Shown one piece after another: positions 47,097 through 60,400 of a stretch of 64,000 nucleotides of DNA. The position numbers were made by a program, and so were the translations under genes. Below the pieces are notes generated by a model. That model saw only the letters and a list, made by a program, of their open reading frames with translations, made no database searches and was not told the origin of the DNA. Origin of the DNA: Cyanophora paradoxa (taxonomy: Eukaryota; Glaucocystophyceae; Cyanophorales; Cyanophoraceae); contig QPMI01000633.1 in assembly GCA_004431415.1 (NCBI GenBank), positions 62,001-126,000 on the forward strand, in the 5' to 3' direction. How positions within the stretch are numbered: position 1 is the stretch's first letter; each line of letters starts with the position of its first letter.

Positions 47097-48575
47097 CTAA
47101 ACGGCGGCGGGGGTCAGCGAGGGGGCGACGGTCGGGGCGGGGCGGATGACCGACCGCCCGCGGAAGAAGCTCCGGTCCGGCCCGACGGCGAGCAGGCGGG
47201 CGCAGAGGGGGCACGCCCCGGGAGCTGGCGGCTGCGCGGCGGCGTCGGCGCGGGCGCGGGAGGGGAGCGCGAGGGGGGCGGGGCGGGCCTCGGGGCGGCC
47301 GGGGACGCGCCGGGCGAGCTGCTCCTGGGAGCGCCGGCCCTCCTCCTCCGTCAGGATGCCGTTCGCTGCCGGGCGCTCTCGGAAGGGCGCGGGGCGCTCG
47401 GAGAGGCGAGGGCACCGACGAGGGCGGGGAGGATGAGGTCGTTGACGTGCCCCGCAGCGAGCTCGGGGTGCCCCTGGAAGGTGAGGAGGCCGTCGCCGAT
47501 GGCGAAGGCCTCGTTCCGGCACGAGGGGGACGAGGCGACGACGACCGCCCCGGAGCCCGGCGGCAGCTTCGCCACCTCGTCCCCGTGGCTCTCTGCGTCC
47601 CATCAGACCCAGCTCGCCCTCCCCCCCCAAGCGTGCCGGCGCGCGCCAAGGATGCGGATGCTGGACGGGACGGCGCCCCCCAGCGCCTCGACGGCCTCCT
47701 GGACGTACGGCAGGCGGTAGAAGCTGCAGCGCGGCTCGGAACTAGAGGCGCGCTTGGGGGCGGCGCGGAGCGCGCGGGGGCCCCCGCACTCTTCGTTGGG
47801 TTCGACGTTCTCTGCACCGAAGCAGAAGCCGGGCCCGCGGGCCGTGAGGCCGCCCAGCGCATGCGCGATGACCTGTCGGTCGTCCACGATCAGCCTCGAA
47901 GGCAGCGGCGTTGGCCGGGATAGATCATGTAGAGTGGCTTGCCTGGTGCCCGAAACAGACGCCGAGCAAGCGCGGGCCGTGCCCGTCGACGCGCCCGTCC
48001 AAGTACCGCCTGTAAAACTCCCGGATCCACTCGCGTAGGTTCGCGACCCAGACGGCCTCCGAGTACGCCGAGCTCGGGCTCCCGCTTATGACCTGCCGGC
48101 TTGCGTGTTAGGACGCGAGACATGCAGAACGGCTCAGGAGAAGCGTCTCACCACTCCTTCAAGCGCGCTAAGCGCGTCAGCCGTGGGGAGCTGCCCGTCA
48201 GGTGCCGAGAATACGATCTGGCCGCCGTCAGACAGCGAGCAGCGCTGACTGAGCCAAGTTCTCAGCCAACACGCGCGCAGCGCTAGCGACTCACGTATTC
48301 GTCACCACTCCAGCGCTCAGTCGTCGGATCGTGCGGGTACTCCTCGGGATCGCTGCCGTCCGACGCGGGCTTGCAGGCTGAAGACTGGACAAGCTCGAGG
48401 AGTGCCGGATCGACCTCGCGCGCGCTGGGTGCGCGGATGCGGAACTCTCTGGCGTCCGATATCAAGCACGCGTAGACAACAGCCGACCGTTTCCACTTGC
48501 TCGCATTTGCACAGCTTATGACCGCTATGCGAAGCCCCCGTCCGCTGCCTGCAGGCCCGGAAGGCGCCATTCGTG
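47097..48575 (-). CDS. Class I glutamine amidotransferase-like protein with introns
   Basis: Exons on the minus strand: GLRIAVISCANASKW near the start (ATG about 48565), DEY joined to IVFSAPDGQLPTADALSALE, then VVISGSPSSAYSEAVWVANL, then RLLGVCFGHQ with the nucleophilic Cys, then VIAHALGGL, then LLTFQGHPEL with the His and Glu of the triad. The intron between ALEG and VVISGS (about 48078-48131) is GT-AG. The layout fits the small cytosolic GATase family (gamma-glutamyl peptidase or GMP-synthase-like, without a synthetase domain). It would hydrolyse gamma-glutamyl amides; the substrate is unknown. The C-terminal exon to 47097 is tentative. Confidence 0.8.
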
Positions 48576-49106
48576 CTTCGGGGCCCTTTCCGCTGCCTAG
48601 GCCTGCGCCAAGCCTCGCCCGCTGGAGGCCGCTGCCGACGCGTACGCGTGCAATATCTCTCGCGACACAGCGCGGCCGCAGACGCAAGAAGCTTTAGGCC
48701 GACGTTTCTTGCGCACGTCGACGTTCGCGGCGGCGGAGACGCTGCTTCAAAGCTCCAGATTTTGCGCCAGAGAGCTCGCTAGCGCTAGCGCTATAACCCT
48801 TCGCCGAATGCGACACGCGGACACGTACCCCTTAGGCCGTCCTTCTGACTCCTTCACGGTGCCTGCTGCGCATGCTAGCTGTTGGCCAGTGCTACGCTGC
48901 GCAAGCGCCTGTCGGCCCATTGAAGCAGTCAAGCCTTGGTTGCTAGCTCTAACGTCCCAGTTGAACAGCCCGCCCCCCCCCCCTCCCCTCCCCCCCCTCC
49001 CCCCCCCCCCCCGGCGCCCCCTCGTGCCATCGGCCGAGCTGAAAAGGCTTCCTCGTGCAACAGACGAAAGGACCCCTGCTGTACAAGGCGGTGGGGGGCC
49101 CGCCGC

Positions 49107-51175
49107 TCAGACGCGCTTGCTGACGGTGGTGGTCCGCGCAATGCCGCCCTTGTTCGAGAGGGTCGCGTCCTCGCTCGGGGTCTCCCGCCCGCCGCTGCCA
49201 GCCCGCGCCGTGGCGCCGGCGGGGGCGGAGCCGGGGGGCGCGGGGGCGGCGTTGGCGGCGGCGCGCTTCTTCCTCTTGGTCTTCTTGGTGGCCTTCTCGA
49301 GCATCATGGAGGCGAGGCGCTTCATCTGGTCCCGGTCCGGCACGTCCTCCTCCGCGTCCTCGTCCCCCTCGTCGTCCGACAGCTCCTCCTGCGCCGCCCC
49401 CGCGCGTCAGAGCGGCCGCCGTGGCGTCGCGAGGCGAGGCGCCGGGCGCGGCTCGCCTGCGTCCGGTCGGGGAGCTTGACGCGGATGTTGTTCTCCTGGC
49501 GCGCGAGGTCCTCACCGCCCTGCGCCAGCGCGACGTGCCTGCCCGACTTGGTGTACTGCTCCTTCTCCTTCTCGGGGTCAATCTTGAGCACGTCCATCAA
49601 ATGCATCAGCTTCTTCTCGCAGTGCTGCAGCACCGGCACCACCGTATCGTCCGACATCGGCACCTGCGCGCCCCCGCACTCGGCGGCCGCCCCAGCGACG
49701 GGAGTGCCCCGCAGGGCGGGGCGGCGCGGACCGGCGGCTCGTCGATCTTGACGCCGTCGAGCTTGTCGCCAAGGTGGGCGATGCCCGCCTTCACGTTGAT
49801 CAGGATCTTCGCGATGCGCTCGTACCTGCGCGGCGGGCGCCGCTCAGGCACGACGGGCGGGGCGGGGGCGGGGCGGGGCAGGGGCGGGGCGCACTTCTGG
49901 CGGTTGCGCTCGCACTTGGCGTTGGAGGTGGTGAGGTGCGACTCGAACTGGTCGACGACGGTGCGGCTGCCGAAGTTGCCGGCGCCGCTGTACTTGACCT
50001 CCTCGACCTTGGCCTTGAGCGCGTTCTTTTCCTCGTTGAGCGCGTCGATGCGCTTCTGGGCGTCCTTCGTCATCTCGATGAGGTTGTTGTGCGTGTCCTC
50101 CTGCGTCAGGAACTTCTGGATGACCTCGTTCACGTCGCCCACGCCCGTCGCGTCCTTGATCTTCCGGAACGCCTCCTCGAAGGTCGTGATCCGCTCCGCC
50201 TCCTCCTCCAGCTTCTGCTCGTTCATCGCGTGGTGGAAGACGTTCGTCACGACGCTCTTCTTCAGCGCCCGCTCGCCCTCCTCGCCCAGGTCGCCCGCCG
50301 CCTCCGCCTGGATCTCCCGCCGCATCTTCTCCCGCTTCTCCAGCCGCTGCGCCATCTCCATCTTCTGCTGCACCACCGCCCGCCGCTCCGCCAGCTCCTT
50401 TTCCCTCTGTTTCCTCTCATCCGCTATCTGCTGCTCCAGCTTCGCTAGCTCCGCCTGCGGGCGCGTGGTGCGTCGGCTCCTGTGCATGCAGGAAGGCGGA
50501 CTGGGGTGCGCGTCCCCGCGTACCTTGGCAACTTCCTTGGCGTGGTTGGCGTCGTGCGACATGAGCATGAGCTCCTCCAGATCGTGCTCCTTCGCCTTCA
50601 GCGTGCGCTCGATCGCTTGGAGCTGGTTGTCGAAGCCAATGCGCTCCTCCTGCTCGAGCGAGGGGGGCTGATCAGCGTGCGCTGAAGCGGGGCAAGGGCG
50701 GGGCGCCGACCTTCAGTCGCTTCACAATCTGCTCGTAGGTTTTGCGGATGCTCTGTGCCTCATTGTACTTGATCATGGCCTTGTCCAGGCGATTCTCTAG
50801 TGTTCTTATTTGCTGTGGCGCCCGGCGTTAGACACAAGTGCAGAGGTTGAGCGGCAGGCCAGCTAAGACGCACCCGTGTGAGCGGCGAGTCCTCTGAGTT
50901 TGGCCTAATGGACTCCCGCTCCAGGTCCTTGAGCTTATCGGTCATCGCCTTGACCTCCTTCTCCTTGGCTAGTGCGCCATGCCGCAGGTCGTCGTACTCC
51001 TTGCGAAGCTTGACGACCTGGTCTTCTAGCTTAATAGTCTCTCCTTCCAGGCCCTCGGATCCGCCGCCCATCTCGGGCTGCGGAGGCGCCACGCATCAGC
51101 AAGCGGCAGCATAGCTAGGCGCAAGGCGGCCACCTTCTGGCTCACGACGAGCGCCCCGGCGCTCTTCGTCGTCAT
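49107..51175 (-). CDS. CCDC151/ODA10-like outer dynein arm docking protein
   Basis: Starts MTTKSAGALVVSQK near 51175 and ends at 49107. Coiled coil covers most of the chain: KLEDQVVKLRKEYDDLRHG, NRLDKAMIKYNEAQSIRKTY, AIERTLKAKEHDLEELMLMS and QKMEMAQRLEKREKMRREIQ. The diagnostic segment is FRKIKDATGVGDVNEVIQKF, followed by a YSGAGN region and KILINVKAGIAHLGDKL, as in CCDC151 (ODAD3). The C-terminus is Lys-rich (KATKKTKRKKR). It helps assemble or dock outer dynein arms on cilia, so the host has motile flagella. Introns are short and GC-rich. It is head to head with the ZMYND12-like gene. Confidence 0.85.
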
Positions 51176-51540
51176 CTTGCTGCTTGCTGGGCGCCGCCGG
51201 GCGCAGCAAAAGCTCTGGTTGGAAAATAGGTTTCTGACTGGGGTACGCAAATCACGCAAGCGATCCAAACTTGAGCCGGCGATCCGCAGCAGACGCGAAG
51301 ATGACACTCAGCGCGCTAAGGTTCGCAGCCGCCGCCAGCTCCTTCTCCCGCCTACCGCCGCCCGTGCTCTGCGCTCACCGGCCGCGCCTGCCCGCAGCAC
51401 TCCGAAGGTGCCCCAGCCCCGCCTCGACGCCTTAGTGTGCACTCGATATCGGAGATGGGCTCTGACCGCCGCGGCGGACACGGCATTCGACGGCAGCTAA
51501 CAGCTGCGCCGAGCTAACGAGCTAACACCTGCCCCCTCAG

Positions 51541-53481
51541 GGAGTGAAGTACGAGTGCGAAGTGTGCGGGAGGCAGGCCATGGTGCAATGCCAGATGTGC
51601 AGAGTGACGTACTACTGGTTCGCGGCGCCAGGACGCGTCGGCTAGGCGTCCGCTTGGCTCACTCGAGCGTGCAGCAACAAAGACCACCAGCGGCTGGACT
51701 GGGAGGGCATCCACGAGAAGATATGTCAGCTGCTGATCCCGCTACGAACGCCGCCGCTCATCATCGGGAGCGAGGAGGAGCGCATTCGGCGGCAGATCTC
51801 CATCCAGATGCACCAGGCGCGCCGCGCCGCGCCGCGCGCCCCCGGGCCGCCCCTGACGCGGCGTGGGCAGCGGGCGATGATCGAGATGACGCGGGCCGAG
51901 TCCATCAAGTTCCTGGCGCACGAGAAGTTCGAGCTGGCTATCCCGGCAGCCATCCAGGCGCCCGCCGCCGGCCCCGCTGAGCGCCCCGCGCCGCGCTGAG
52001 CGGCTGGGGCGGGGCAGGCGCTGAGGCTGTCGGTGGACGTGTACGGCGCGGGGGCCATCGAGCTCGTCCCCGCCTACCTGCTCCTCGCGGAGGCCAACCT
52101 CGGTGCGCCCCCGCCCCCCGCTCTTCGGCGCCGCCGCGGCCGCTGAGGGCGCCGCAGGCCTGCAACGGTACAAGCAGGCCGAGGAGTACCTCTCCCTGGC
52201 CAACTGGAGCATAGTGAAGAACCCGGGTGCGCGCTGTGCTCGCGCCCCGCCGCTTCGCGCGGCGCCCCGCGCTGACGGGGAGCCCCACGGGGGGCGGCAG
52301 ACTGCTCGCACGCCGTCCGGTCGCAGCTGCACAGGAACTTCGGCAAGCTGTACGCCTCGCAGGTTCGAGCCCGATCCGGCCGGGCCGCACGGCGCTCGGC
52401 GCTCCGGCGGGGGCGGGGGCGTGAGGCGTGCGGGGGCGCAGGGGAAGGGCGACGACGCGCTGAAGCAGCTCGCCCACGACGTGCGCCTGCCCGCCCCCCA
52501 GGCCCCCTTGTTGCTCACCCTCCACCCCCCCTTCGCCCCAGGTCTACTACTCGAGCCTCATGTTCGGGCCGGAGCACGGTGCGGGGCGTGCGGGCGGCGC
52601 GGGGCCCGGCGGCGGGGCGCGGGCGGCTGAGCGGGGCCCCTGGGCGGGCGGGGCCGGCAGTGGTGACGGCGGGCGGGCTCTTCCAGATGGCGCAGGTCTT
52701 CATGCAGCAGGAGCGCAGCGAGGAGGGCCACGCCGTCTTCGACAAGGCCCGCCCGCCCCGCCCCGCCCGCCCCCGCCCCGCCCGCCCGCCCCTGACGCGC
52801 ACGGGCCGGCGCAGGTGCACAGCGTCTGGCACAGGCACGTCCACGCGCTCCTCAACCCCGCCACCGTCGCCCCCGACGCCGCCCCCGCCGAGCCCCTCAG
52901 TGCGCGCCTGTCCCCCCCCCTCCCCCCCCCCTCGTCCGGGCGGGGCGGGAGCGGGGCGGGGCGGGAGCTGACGGCGGCGGCGCGCGCAGGCGAGTCGCAG
53001 GTGACCGAGGGCATCGAGATGCTCAACAAGATCCAGAAGGTGCGGGCAGAGGGGGGCGCGGTCGGGCCCGGCTCGAGGCGCCCGCCCCGCGCAGGTCCGG
53101 GAAGACACGATGGGCACAGAGCACGCCACCGTCGGCGAGGCGCGCTTCCCCCCAACTCCCCCACCGACCCCGGGGCCGGGGGGCCCGGCCGCTGACAGAG
53201 GCGCAGATCGCGTACACGGTGGGCCTCCTGTGGGAGTACATGGGCGACAAGGAGCGCGCCCTGGAGCTCTACTCCCGCGTGCGCCCCCCGCCCGGCCCCG
53301 GCCCCGCGCGCCCCCCGCCCGCCCCTCACGCGCCCTCTCTCCCCGGCAGGCGCTGCGGATATACCAGGAGCAGCTGGGGCTGGAGGCGGCGCAGACGCTG
53401 GACCTGCGGCGGGCGATCACGCGGCTCACGGGGCAGGACCCCATCGCCCGCCAGGCCATGTCCGGCGGCATCCTCGGCTAG
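51541..53481 (+). CDS. ZMYND12-like axonemal protein (MYND zinc finger plus TPR), 5' end open
   Basis: The first recognised exon reads KYECEVCGRQAMVQCQMC; the next Cys of the MYND finger is completed across a splice (TG joined to CAACAAAGAC). Then come LDWEGIHEKICQLLIPLRTP, MTRAESIKFLAHEKFELAIP, ELVPAYLLLAEANL, YKQAEEYLSLANWSIVKNP, HRNFGKLYASQ, GLFQMAQVFMQQERSEEGHA, HSVWHRHVHALLNP, TVGLLWEYMGDKERALELYS and ALRIYQEQLGLEAAQTLDLR, ending at 53481. This matches ZMYND12 in order and length. One intron (about 52748-52815) has no GT and needs a GC donor. ZMYND12 works in sperm and ciliary axonemes with TTC29-type partners. The start codon lies in an exon upstream that I could not identify. Confidence 0.88.
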
Positions 53482-54084
53482 ACCCCCCTGCCCCGGGCCC
53501 CCCCTCTCCCCCCCGCCTTCCATCCTGCTCCCAACACACCGGTCGCCTTCCCCGCCCCCACCCCCTCCCCCGCACCCGCCCCGTCCCCTCCCCCTCCCGT
53601 CCCTTTGCGCCGTCAATCTCCATTGGACTCTCGTCGGGGTCGACCGCGATCGCCACAGCGCAGATCATCGCACCGCGCGTGCCTTCCGTGCTGCGCTCCG
53701 TGCGCTCAACGTCTCTGGGGCGGCGCCACGGTGGGGGGGCGGGGGGGGGGCACCCCGTGACGTTCTAGCCCTGAGGTGAGCCTCTGGCTCGTCGAATTAG
53801 TGACGTCGACGGTGCCTGTCGCATCGCAATTACTCGCAGGCTTAAGCAGCAGGAGCAGGCGCAGAGCTTGAGCTCGAGCATCGGCTCGGGCCTGCAAAAG
53901 CAGAGCTCCCCCAGTGGTGCCGCGGGGCCGCGGCTCTACTGGAAGGGAGAGAGGGGGACTCGGGAGGGGGCAACTGGCACTGGCCATGGCCAGTCCCATG
54001 CATACCGCCAGTGTACATCATGGCATGTCGGTGATTATCGGATAAATGCCTGAAATGATCATGACCTTTACTAGCCAGTAAAGG

Positions 54085-54106
54085 CTTTCAAGTTTAAACT
54101 TGAAAG
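54085..54106. repeat. 22-bp perfect palindrome
   Basis: CTTTCAAG-TTTAAA-CTTGAAAG. It lies in an AT-richer patch (about 54000-54190) with repeated AAGGCTTG/CAAGGCTT words, just after the ZMYND12 gene's 3' flank. Confidence 0.85.
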
Positions 54107-56380
54107 GCTTCGATTCTAGGCTTCATTCGCAACTCAAGTTCGTTGGTTAGCAAACAAGGCTTGCAAGGCTTCAACTTTGGCAAGGCTTGAAAAAGACAAG
54201 CGCAGCACTGCGGCCGGGCCCCGGCGGCAGTTCGCCAATTCGTGCATTTTCCCGTGCGCATGCTACCTGTCGGATAGGAAGTATTCCCACCCGATTGGGC
54301 GCCCGCGCGGTCCAGCGCGGGGCCGGCTCCCTGTGCTGGAGCAGCTGTGGATGCAGGCTGGTGTATTCTCTGTGTACCCGGAAGACTACTGACACTGTAC
54401 CCCTAGGACAGGTAGAGGCAGGCCGGCGTAGGCTACCGCGAGGTAAACCTACAGGAAGAGAGACTATGCTAAGGCACTCGGACAGCGTCAGGCACCAACT
54501 AGCTCTAGTCACTAAGTCACCGCAAGGCCAGGGAATCGCGCCATGCGACAACTCCTCTTCCGCTGACGTCGCGTCCGCGCGACGTAGCCAGTCAAACCGC
54601 GACTCGAGTCGGCATAACCGCAAGAGGGCGTCCCCAACACCGCCAATGGGTGCGCCGCTCGAGGGCACCGACAGGCCCCAAGACGAGGAACCTGAGCCAC
54701 AGCCCGGGGGGCAGGAATGCAGACAGCTGCAGGCCAGGTAGAAGGCCAGGTAGATCCCGTCCAGGTCGATCCCGTCCAGGTCGTCCAGGTCGAGTGCGGG
54801 GCAAGGCAGGGTGAGGATGAGCATGCATATGCATGCGTGCGATAAAGCTCGAAATGGCTGAAAAGCATAAAAACCGCAGAAAGTGACACTGGCCCGAAAC
54901 TCGCTCCGTACGGCGAGCACCGCAGGAGAGGGGCACGGATGGGAAGTTTCACCGCCTCGGAAGAAAACAACGAGGAGGTATCCGGGCCACCCATCAGGCC
55001 CAACGAAAGAGCGGGGCACGATAGAGTGAGCCGCCGACTACACGCCTTTCTGGGGCCGTGCACCAACGAAGCCCCACTCTACCACTCCTCTGAGCTCTAG
55101 GGCCCACGCTCCAGAAAAGGGAACGAAAGTCGTCAAGGAGCCAACACGCCACCGACCCACACTTGGCCCGACAAGACAGCGCAAGTGTGATCGGCCGGCG
55201 TCTCCAAGAGAGGACAAGGCTGAGGCAAAGCTGGCAAAGAAATCTGCCCCCGCACCACATCTCACCACGATCACAGCGTCGCCCTCGGCATCCCCTCCTG
55301 GGATCCTCGGCGCCGACAGTAGGGGCGAAGTATGGGTTTTGTTCAGGATGGTTGGTAGAGGTTCGCGCGTACTCCGAGTACTCCAGTCCTCCGTCTTGAC
55401 TCGCGATTGTTGACTTGAGCCTCCGATCTCGATCCAAGGGCGGCCAATTGTCGAGCGGCGGCCGAGGCCACGGGTGCACGCTCAGACAGCCGACCCTTGA
55501 GCCGCGCGGCGGTTAAGGGTAGCAACGTTAACGCTTCAACGATATCGATCCCGTGACTTCACGCGCGCTAGCGTCAACGTTCCCATAGGGAATTGCGTAG
55601 GAAGCGCAGGAAGCGTAGGGAATGCATATATCTATGGCCTTGGACGAGATGGGGCGAGGACCCGAGACCGAGCCCTCGTTCTCGCGGTGTGCATGGCAGC
55701 GCTTGCGCTAGCGCTAGCGCTCGGCTGCTGGCGATGAAGCCAGACGACGATGCTCAAGCTGGACGCGGCCATCGTCAAGACATGGCACGCGTGCTGGCCG
55801 CGAAACCCATCGGTCGTTCCTTAGGCCTGGTCTTCCTGTGATCTGGCTCTAGCCAGGCTCGTTGGCGAGCTTGGCGGACCATGATCGCAGGAAGGGCCGG
55901 GGTGCTGCAGCGATCCGTGAGACTGCATGTTCACGGTGCCGAGACCCTCGAGATATTGGGAGTCCTGTTTGCGCGTGGCCGCATCGTTACACGGCATGCA
56001 GTCGGCCGCTGAGATCCGATTCCGTTCCTTAGAATGCCGCATCAGTGAGTAGTGAGAACGGTGCACTGGCCGTAGCTGGGCTCTCAAGCTCTGTCGAAAC
56101 AGCACTTGCCAGTCCGTTCCGGACACGGTCACCGGCAGTGCGCGTAACAACAGGGCCTGAGGGCCGTCAGCCCCAGTAGCACCGCCACCGATGGGTTTCT
56201 GAGGCGGAGGGTGGTTCGCCAAGGGCGAGACCCGGATCCCGGCAAGCCGCCGTGTGAGAAGGCCTCAGGGCGGTTGCAGTTTGGCTAGGTTCAGTCGATG
56301 TCGCTCAGCCTACGGACGGCAGCTCCAATCCGTAGCCGGCGCGACCGTGCATGCACGCTCGAGTCTGACTCAGTGATCCC

Positions 56381-56578
56381 GACTCCTCTTCCGCTGAAGA
56401 GGGAAAGTCGGGGCGTGCCATGGTGGCAGGCACGCGCCAATCGGGGAGGTGCTCTGGCGTCTGGCCAGGGGGCAGCCTTCTGCTGGGGCGCCGGTGTACG
56501 TACTCCTCTTCCGCTGAAGAGCGGAAGCGGGTGTCTGTGCACGTACACGTACTCCTCTTCCGCTGAAGAGCGGAAGCC
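56381..56578. repeat. Three copies of a short hairpin unit
   Basis: ACTCCTCTTCCGCTGAAGAG occurs at 56382, 56502 and 56550, followed by CGGAAGC in the last two. Each copy can fold (CTTCCGC with GCGGAAG). It could be a transcribed hairpin or a mobile-repeat remnant. Confidence 0.75.
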
Positions 56579-57245
56579 GTAGCACAGCGAACTGCTCTCG
56601 ATACCACTCCCCCTTCGGTGAAGCACCGTCCCCGGTGCTCCACCTTCGAGGTTTCATTTGAATTTGCGAAAACTCTGGCCCTCTGGAGCCACGAGGGTCC
56701 GTGCACGTGAATGGATCGGGGCGGAGTGATTCGCCGAAGAAATTCGCGAATGCAGCTCGAAAGTACGGTGCCATGGCGTGGCAATGCACAACCATGACCG
56801 TCTCTCTTTCCCGATCGCGAGCTGCAGCTGCTTTCTTCTCGATCCAAGCTCGCGTGACCCACGGATACGGGGTCTTCGGTTTGAATTGGGCCCAGGGCGT
56901 GGCCGATCGCGATTGCGGAGGCCGGTTACGTATATGTATATGTATACGTAAACACCAGGCGCATCGAAGGGCTCGTCGTTTCGCCAAGTTGCGATTAAAT
57001 CGAGTGCCGCTCTGTCGGGCTCGAACACGGCGAGCGTCGAGCTCGAGGGGATCGAGGCTTGAGCGTACGTACGTCAGTCAAGCTTTCGGAACACGGCTTA
57101 AAAGCTTTGCATAGCATAGCGCTTGCAATCGGCTGCATGTGCCAGTGTGACTGCGGCTTGTGGCGTTGGTCATGACTGTGCCAGCGACAGCGCTTCCACG
57201 TTTCGCGGCTGCGGGCTAGGCGTCGCGGGCTAAACCTTCCGGGGC

Positions 57246-57455
57246 GCGCCACTGCCGGGGATAAGATCCTGGGTCGCCGCCGTCGGGTGCGAAATCGATA
57301 ACTGTATCGAGTTCGGTCCCACGCTTATTTGTGTGCGCAAATGGCCGAGCTGCGGGGCAGAATTTAAGGTCCGCCGCGCCACTGCCGGGAATAAGATCCC
57401 GGGCCGGCCGCAGGAGCGAAATCGCTCAGTAGTGTATCGAACTCAAGGATCACGT
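57246..57455 (+). repeat. Diverged direct repeat, two copies
   Basis: CGCCACTGCCGGGGATAAGA (57246) and CGCCACTGCCGGGAATAAGA (57376) start two similar stretches of about 70-80 bp containing GCGAAATCG and GTATCGA words. Confidence 0.7.
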
Positions 57456-60400
57456 GCACCGAGACGGAACCCGGGCCTGTCCGCGCGACACTGTGACGGG
57501 GCAGGCGCCGCGTCTGCGCCGTGGCGCGAAACTGCGTGCGCCGAGGCACCGGGCAGAATGCGAGCTTCACCGCCACCCGAGCACGAAAGTTACGGTCGAG
57601 TTTGTAGGCTATAGCTTCACCTCGTTTCCATGCCGCGGCGTTGCAGTGTGATCGCGAGCCTCGGAGATTGGATCGCAGGATCGCCGTAGCGCGATCGCGA
57701 GATTGGGCCGTAGCCACGTGCACTTCGCGTCAGAGCCACACTACGCTGAAGGCACGCGTGGTGCATTGCCGAACTTGGGGGCCGTGCAGGGCTGCTGGCC
57801 CCGTGGGCAGGCTGGACATGGTCGCGAAATCGCCACGCTCGAGCTCTGCAAAATTCGCCGCGCTCTGCTTGCAGGCAATGCGAGGCGAATCGCGTCTCGA
57901 CGCGGTCGAGGTCCGTCGGTCGCTGGGCCTGCGCCGCGCCGGCGTGCGCATGCGCGCGTGCTTTCGAGTTCAACGATTCGAATTCCGAAAAGTTCGAATT
58001 CGAATTTCGGAATCCTTTGAATGTAGTCGGACGGCCTAGGCCGGAGCAGGCTTGAGTTTTGACTCGCGATCGCTCGGTATAAGTAGCGAGTTTCCGAGCC
58101 TCGCTGCGCATGCGACCGCGCGCGTTCAATTTTCGCGCACGTGGACCATGATCGGTGTGATGGCATGCGCGTGCCGCAGTGCCACGGCACGTGAACGCCA
58201 GCTCAGGGCGGGTTGGACCCCATGCTGGCTGCTTCATAATCATGATCATGGCATGCGCCGGTCGACCGCCTCGCCACAGTGCGATCGCGTTTCGCGGGCC
58301 GCTGGGCAGGCTGCGAGGGCCATGTCGTGGTGCGAAAATCCAACTTTCGGCACTGCGGCAAGGCTAGCGCCACAGCTGGCGCTAGTGCAGCGAGGCCGGG
58401 CGCTGGGAGCCGCTGAGTTTGCCGCGGCCGGGCGAGCCGGTGCTCAGGGTTCCAATCGGAACGGCAGCACTGCTCTTGCAATGGACGGGCTATAGCTACA
58501 GCGCTGCCAGCGCCGCTCAGCCACCCTCGCCGCGGCGTTGCAGTGCGCCGCGGCGCGCGGCTCGGCGCGGATGCGTATGCCTAGGCCTGTCTCGGCGCTT
58601 TCGAATTCACAGCCCGGCTGCACGGCAGCAGCTGGACGGGTATCCAAGTGCCATGCGCGGTTCTGCGAGTGCCTGGCCGGGGCCCCGAGCGCCTGTCCAA
58701 CGGTCCGCGCTACAGCTGGACGGGGTCCGGCTCGATCGCGAGGCTCAGGGCTGCGGCGCAGCCTCGCAGGGGACTGCAGGCTCGAGCTCGCGCTGCGGCC
58801 CGACGTTTTCGCGGTGCTCAAGGCCTGAACTCACGGCCGCGCTGCGTGCGTCTTTGAAAATTTCAATCTTCGAATTCCGGCCCGCGCGCGGGGCCAGGTG
58901 CTCAATCAGTGAGAGCAGTGTCCCGGCGGGCTCAGCGAGCTCGTGGCCGGGGCGGTTTTCGCCGCTTCCAGCTCATAGCTGCGAGCCGCTGAGCTGCTCG
59001 CGCGCCACCTTCCCCAACCTGGAGCGCCAGGCTCCAAGTTTGAGCTCGGACGCGGCGCTGCAGCTGCAGCTGGCAAGGCGCTGGCAAGAGCTTAGGCTCG
59101 AGGAGACGTCGACGTCGACAAGCTCAGTGCCGCAGTGCAACACTCGCCGAGTCGACGTCGGCCGTGACCAGATCGGGGGCCTTAAAGCTCGACGATCTCA
59201 TCGCGAGTGTGAAGTCAAGGCTCGGTTTTCGCGACGCCGATCGCAATCATCGTCCCGGCCGCGGGCTGGCGACGGGTTTTCGCGAGGCCGAGGCTCGCCG
59301 CGCGCGAATTCGCTGGGCTCCGGCGAAACGCAAGCTCTGCAGCTGACAGGCGAGCTATGACCTGCGCCCAGGCCGCCTCGGGGCTCGCGGGGGCCGTACG
59401 CCTACGACCACTGGGCCAGGACGCCCGTCAGGCGAAGGCTGAGGGCCTTACGCGTCGGCCGTTTCGCCCATATTGCCGAGTCGGTTGTCTTGGATGCACG
59501 CGAAAATTGAACGCGGATCCGCTAGCCTAGCAGCGCGGGGCGCCAGCCGCGCTGAGCTCAAGAGATCTAGAGGGGCGGCGGTACCGGTTGCAACTGCATT
59601 GCCATCGGCAAGCCCTCGAGCTCGGGAAGCCTGGCACCGCGGGGTGCCAGCCCAAGAGAGGGCGCGCGGCGGTAAATGCAATTCAAATGATTGCGTTCGA
59701 GGCGAGCGGTTTCATTGCGTGCTGGCGCAGCCTTTTGCGCCCGGCGTCCGCTGGGGCACTAGCGCTGCTCGCGGCCGAGCGCCGATCGGATAACGGCGTG
59801 AAGTTCACGGATCCGGGTCTGAGTTCGGAATTTTGGAGCCAGGTGCACGTGGCGCTCATGATCAGGCCTGGGACTGGGGGCGCCAGTTGCAGGCTGGGCC
59901 GCGAGGCCTCATGATCAGCTGGCCCGTACGCTTGGCCAGTGGGGCCGTGGACTCGCTGGGTCCTGCGGGCCGGGCAGGAGTGCCAGGCCTCGTGATTGAG
60001 ACCGCGACCGCGTCTAGCGAGTGCCGAAGTGCTAGCTATAGGCGTCGGCGGCTGAATCAGGGCCGCGGTTTGAGTTCGAAACAGGCACTCGCGGGGCCGC
60101 GTGATCGCGAGTTTCGGCGCCCGCTGGCCTGGGGTTGGGACCTAGTTTTGCGCTCGGTCGCGAAAATATGCCGCTGGGGCGGCGGGGCGCATGCTTAAGA
60201 GGACGGCGTTCGAGGAGGCTCAGGGCGCCGGCGCCGGCGGTTACGCCCGGCGGTCGGCTTGTGCAGCCTCGCGCGCCCCGAACCCGGCGGCCACTCAACG
60301 GCCGGGTCATCAGCGCCGCCGCAGTGCTCGCAGCCAAGTGCTCGCCGATTCGGCGATGATGATGGCGCAGAGCCCCCGCAGGCTCTGAGCCTAGCTCCGA

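Noticed and set aside
54171-55019. 282-codon minus-strand frame
   Set aside because: GC-driven open frame; its LDDLDGIDLDGIYL part comes from a simple tandem repeat; no domain and opposite frames are equally open.
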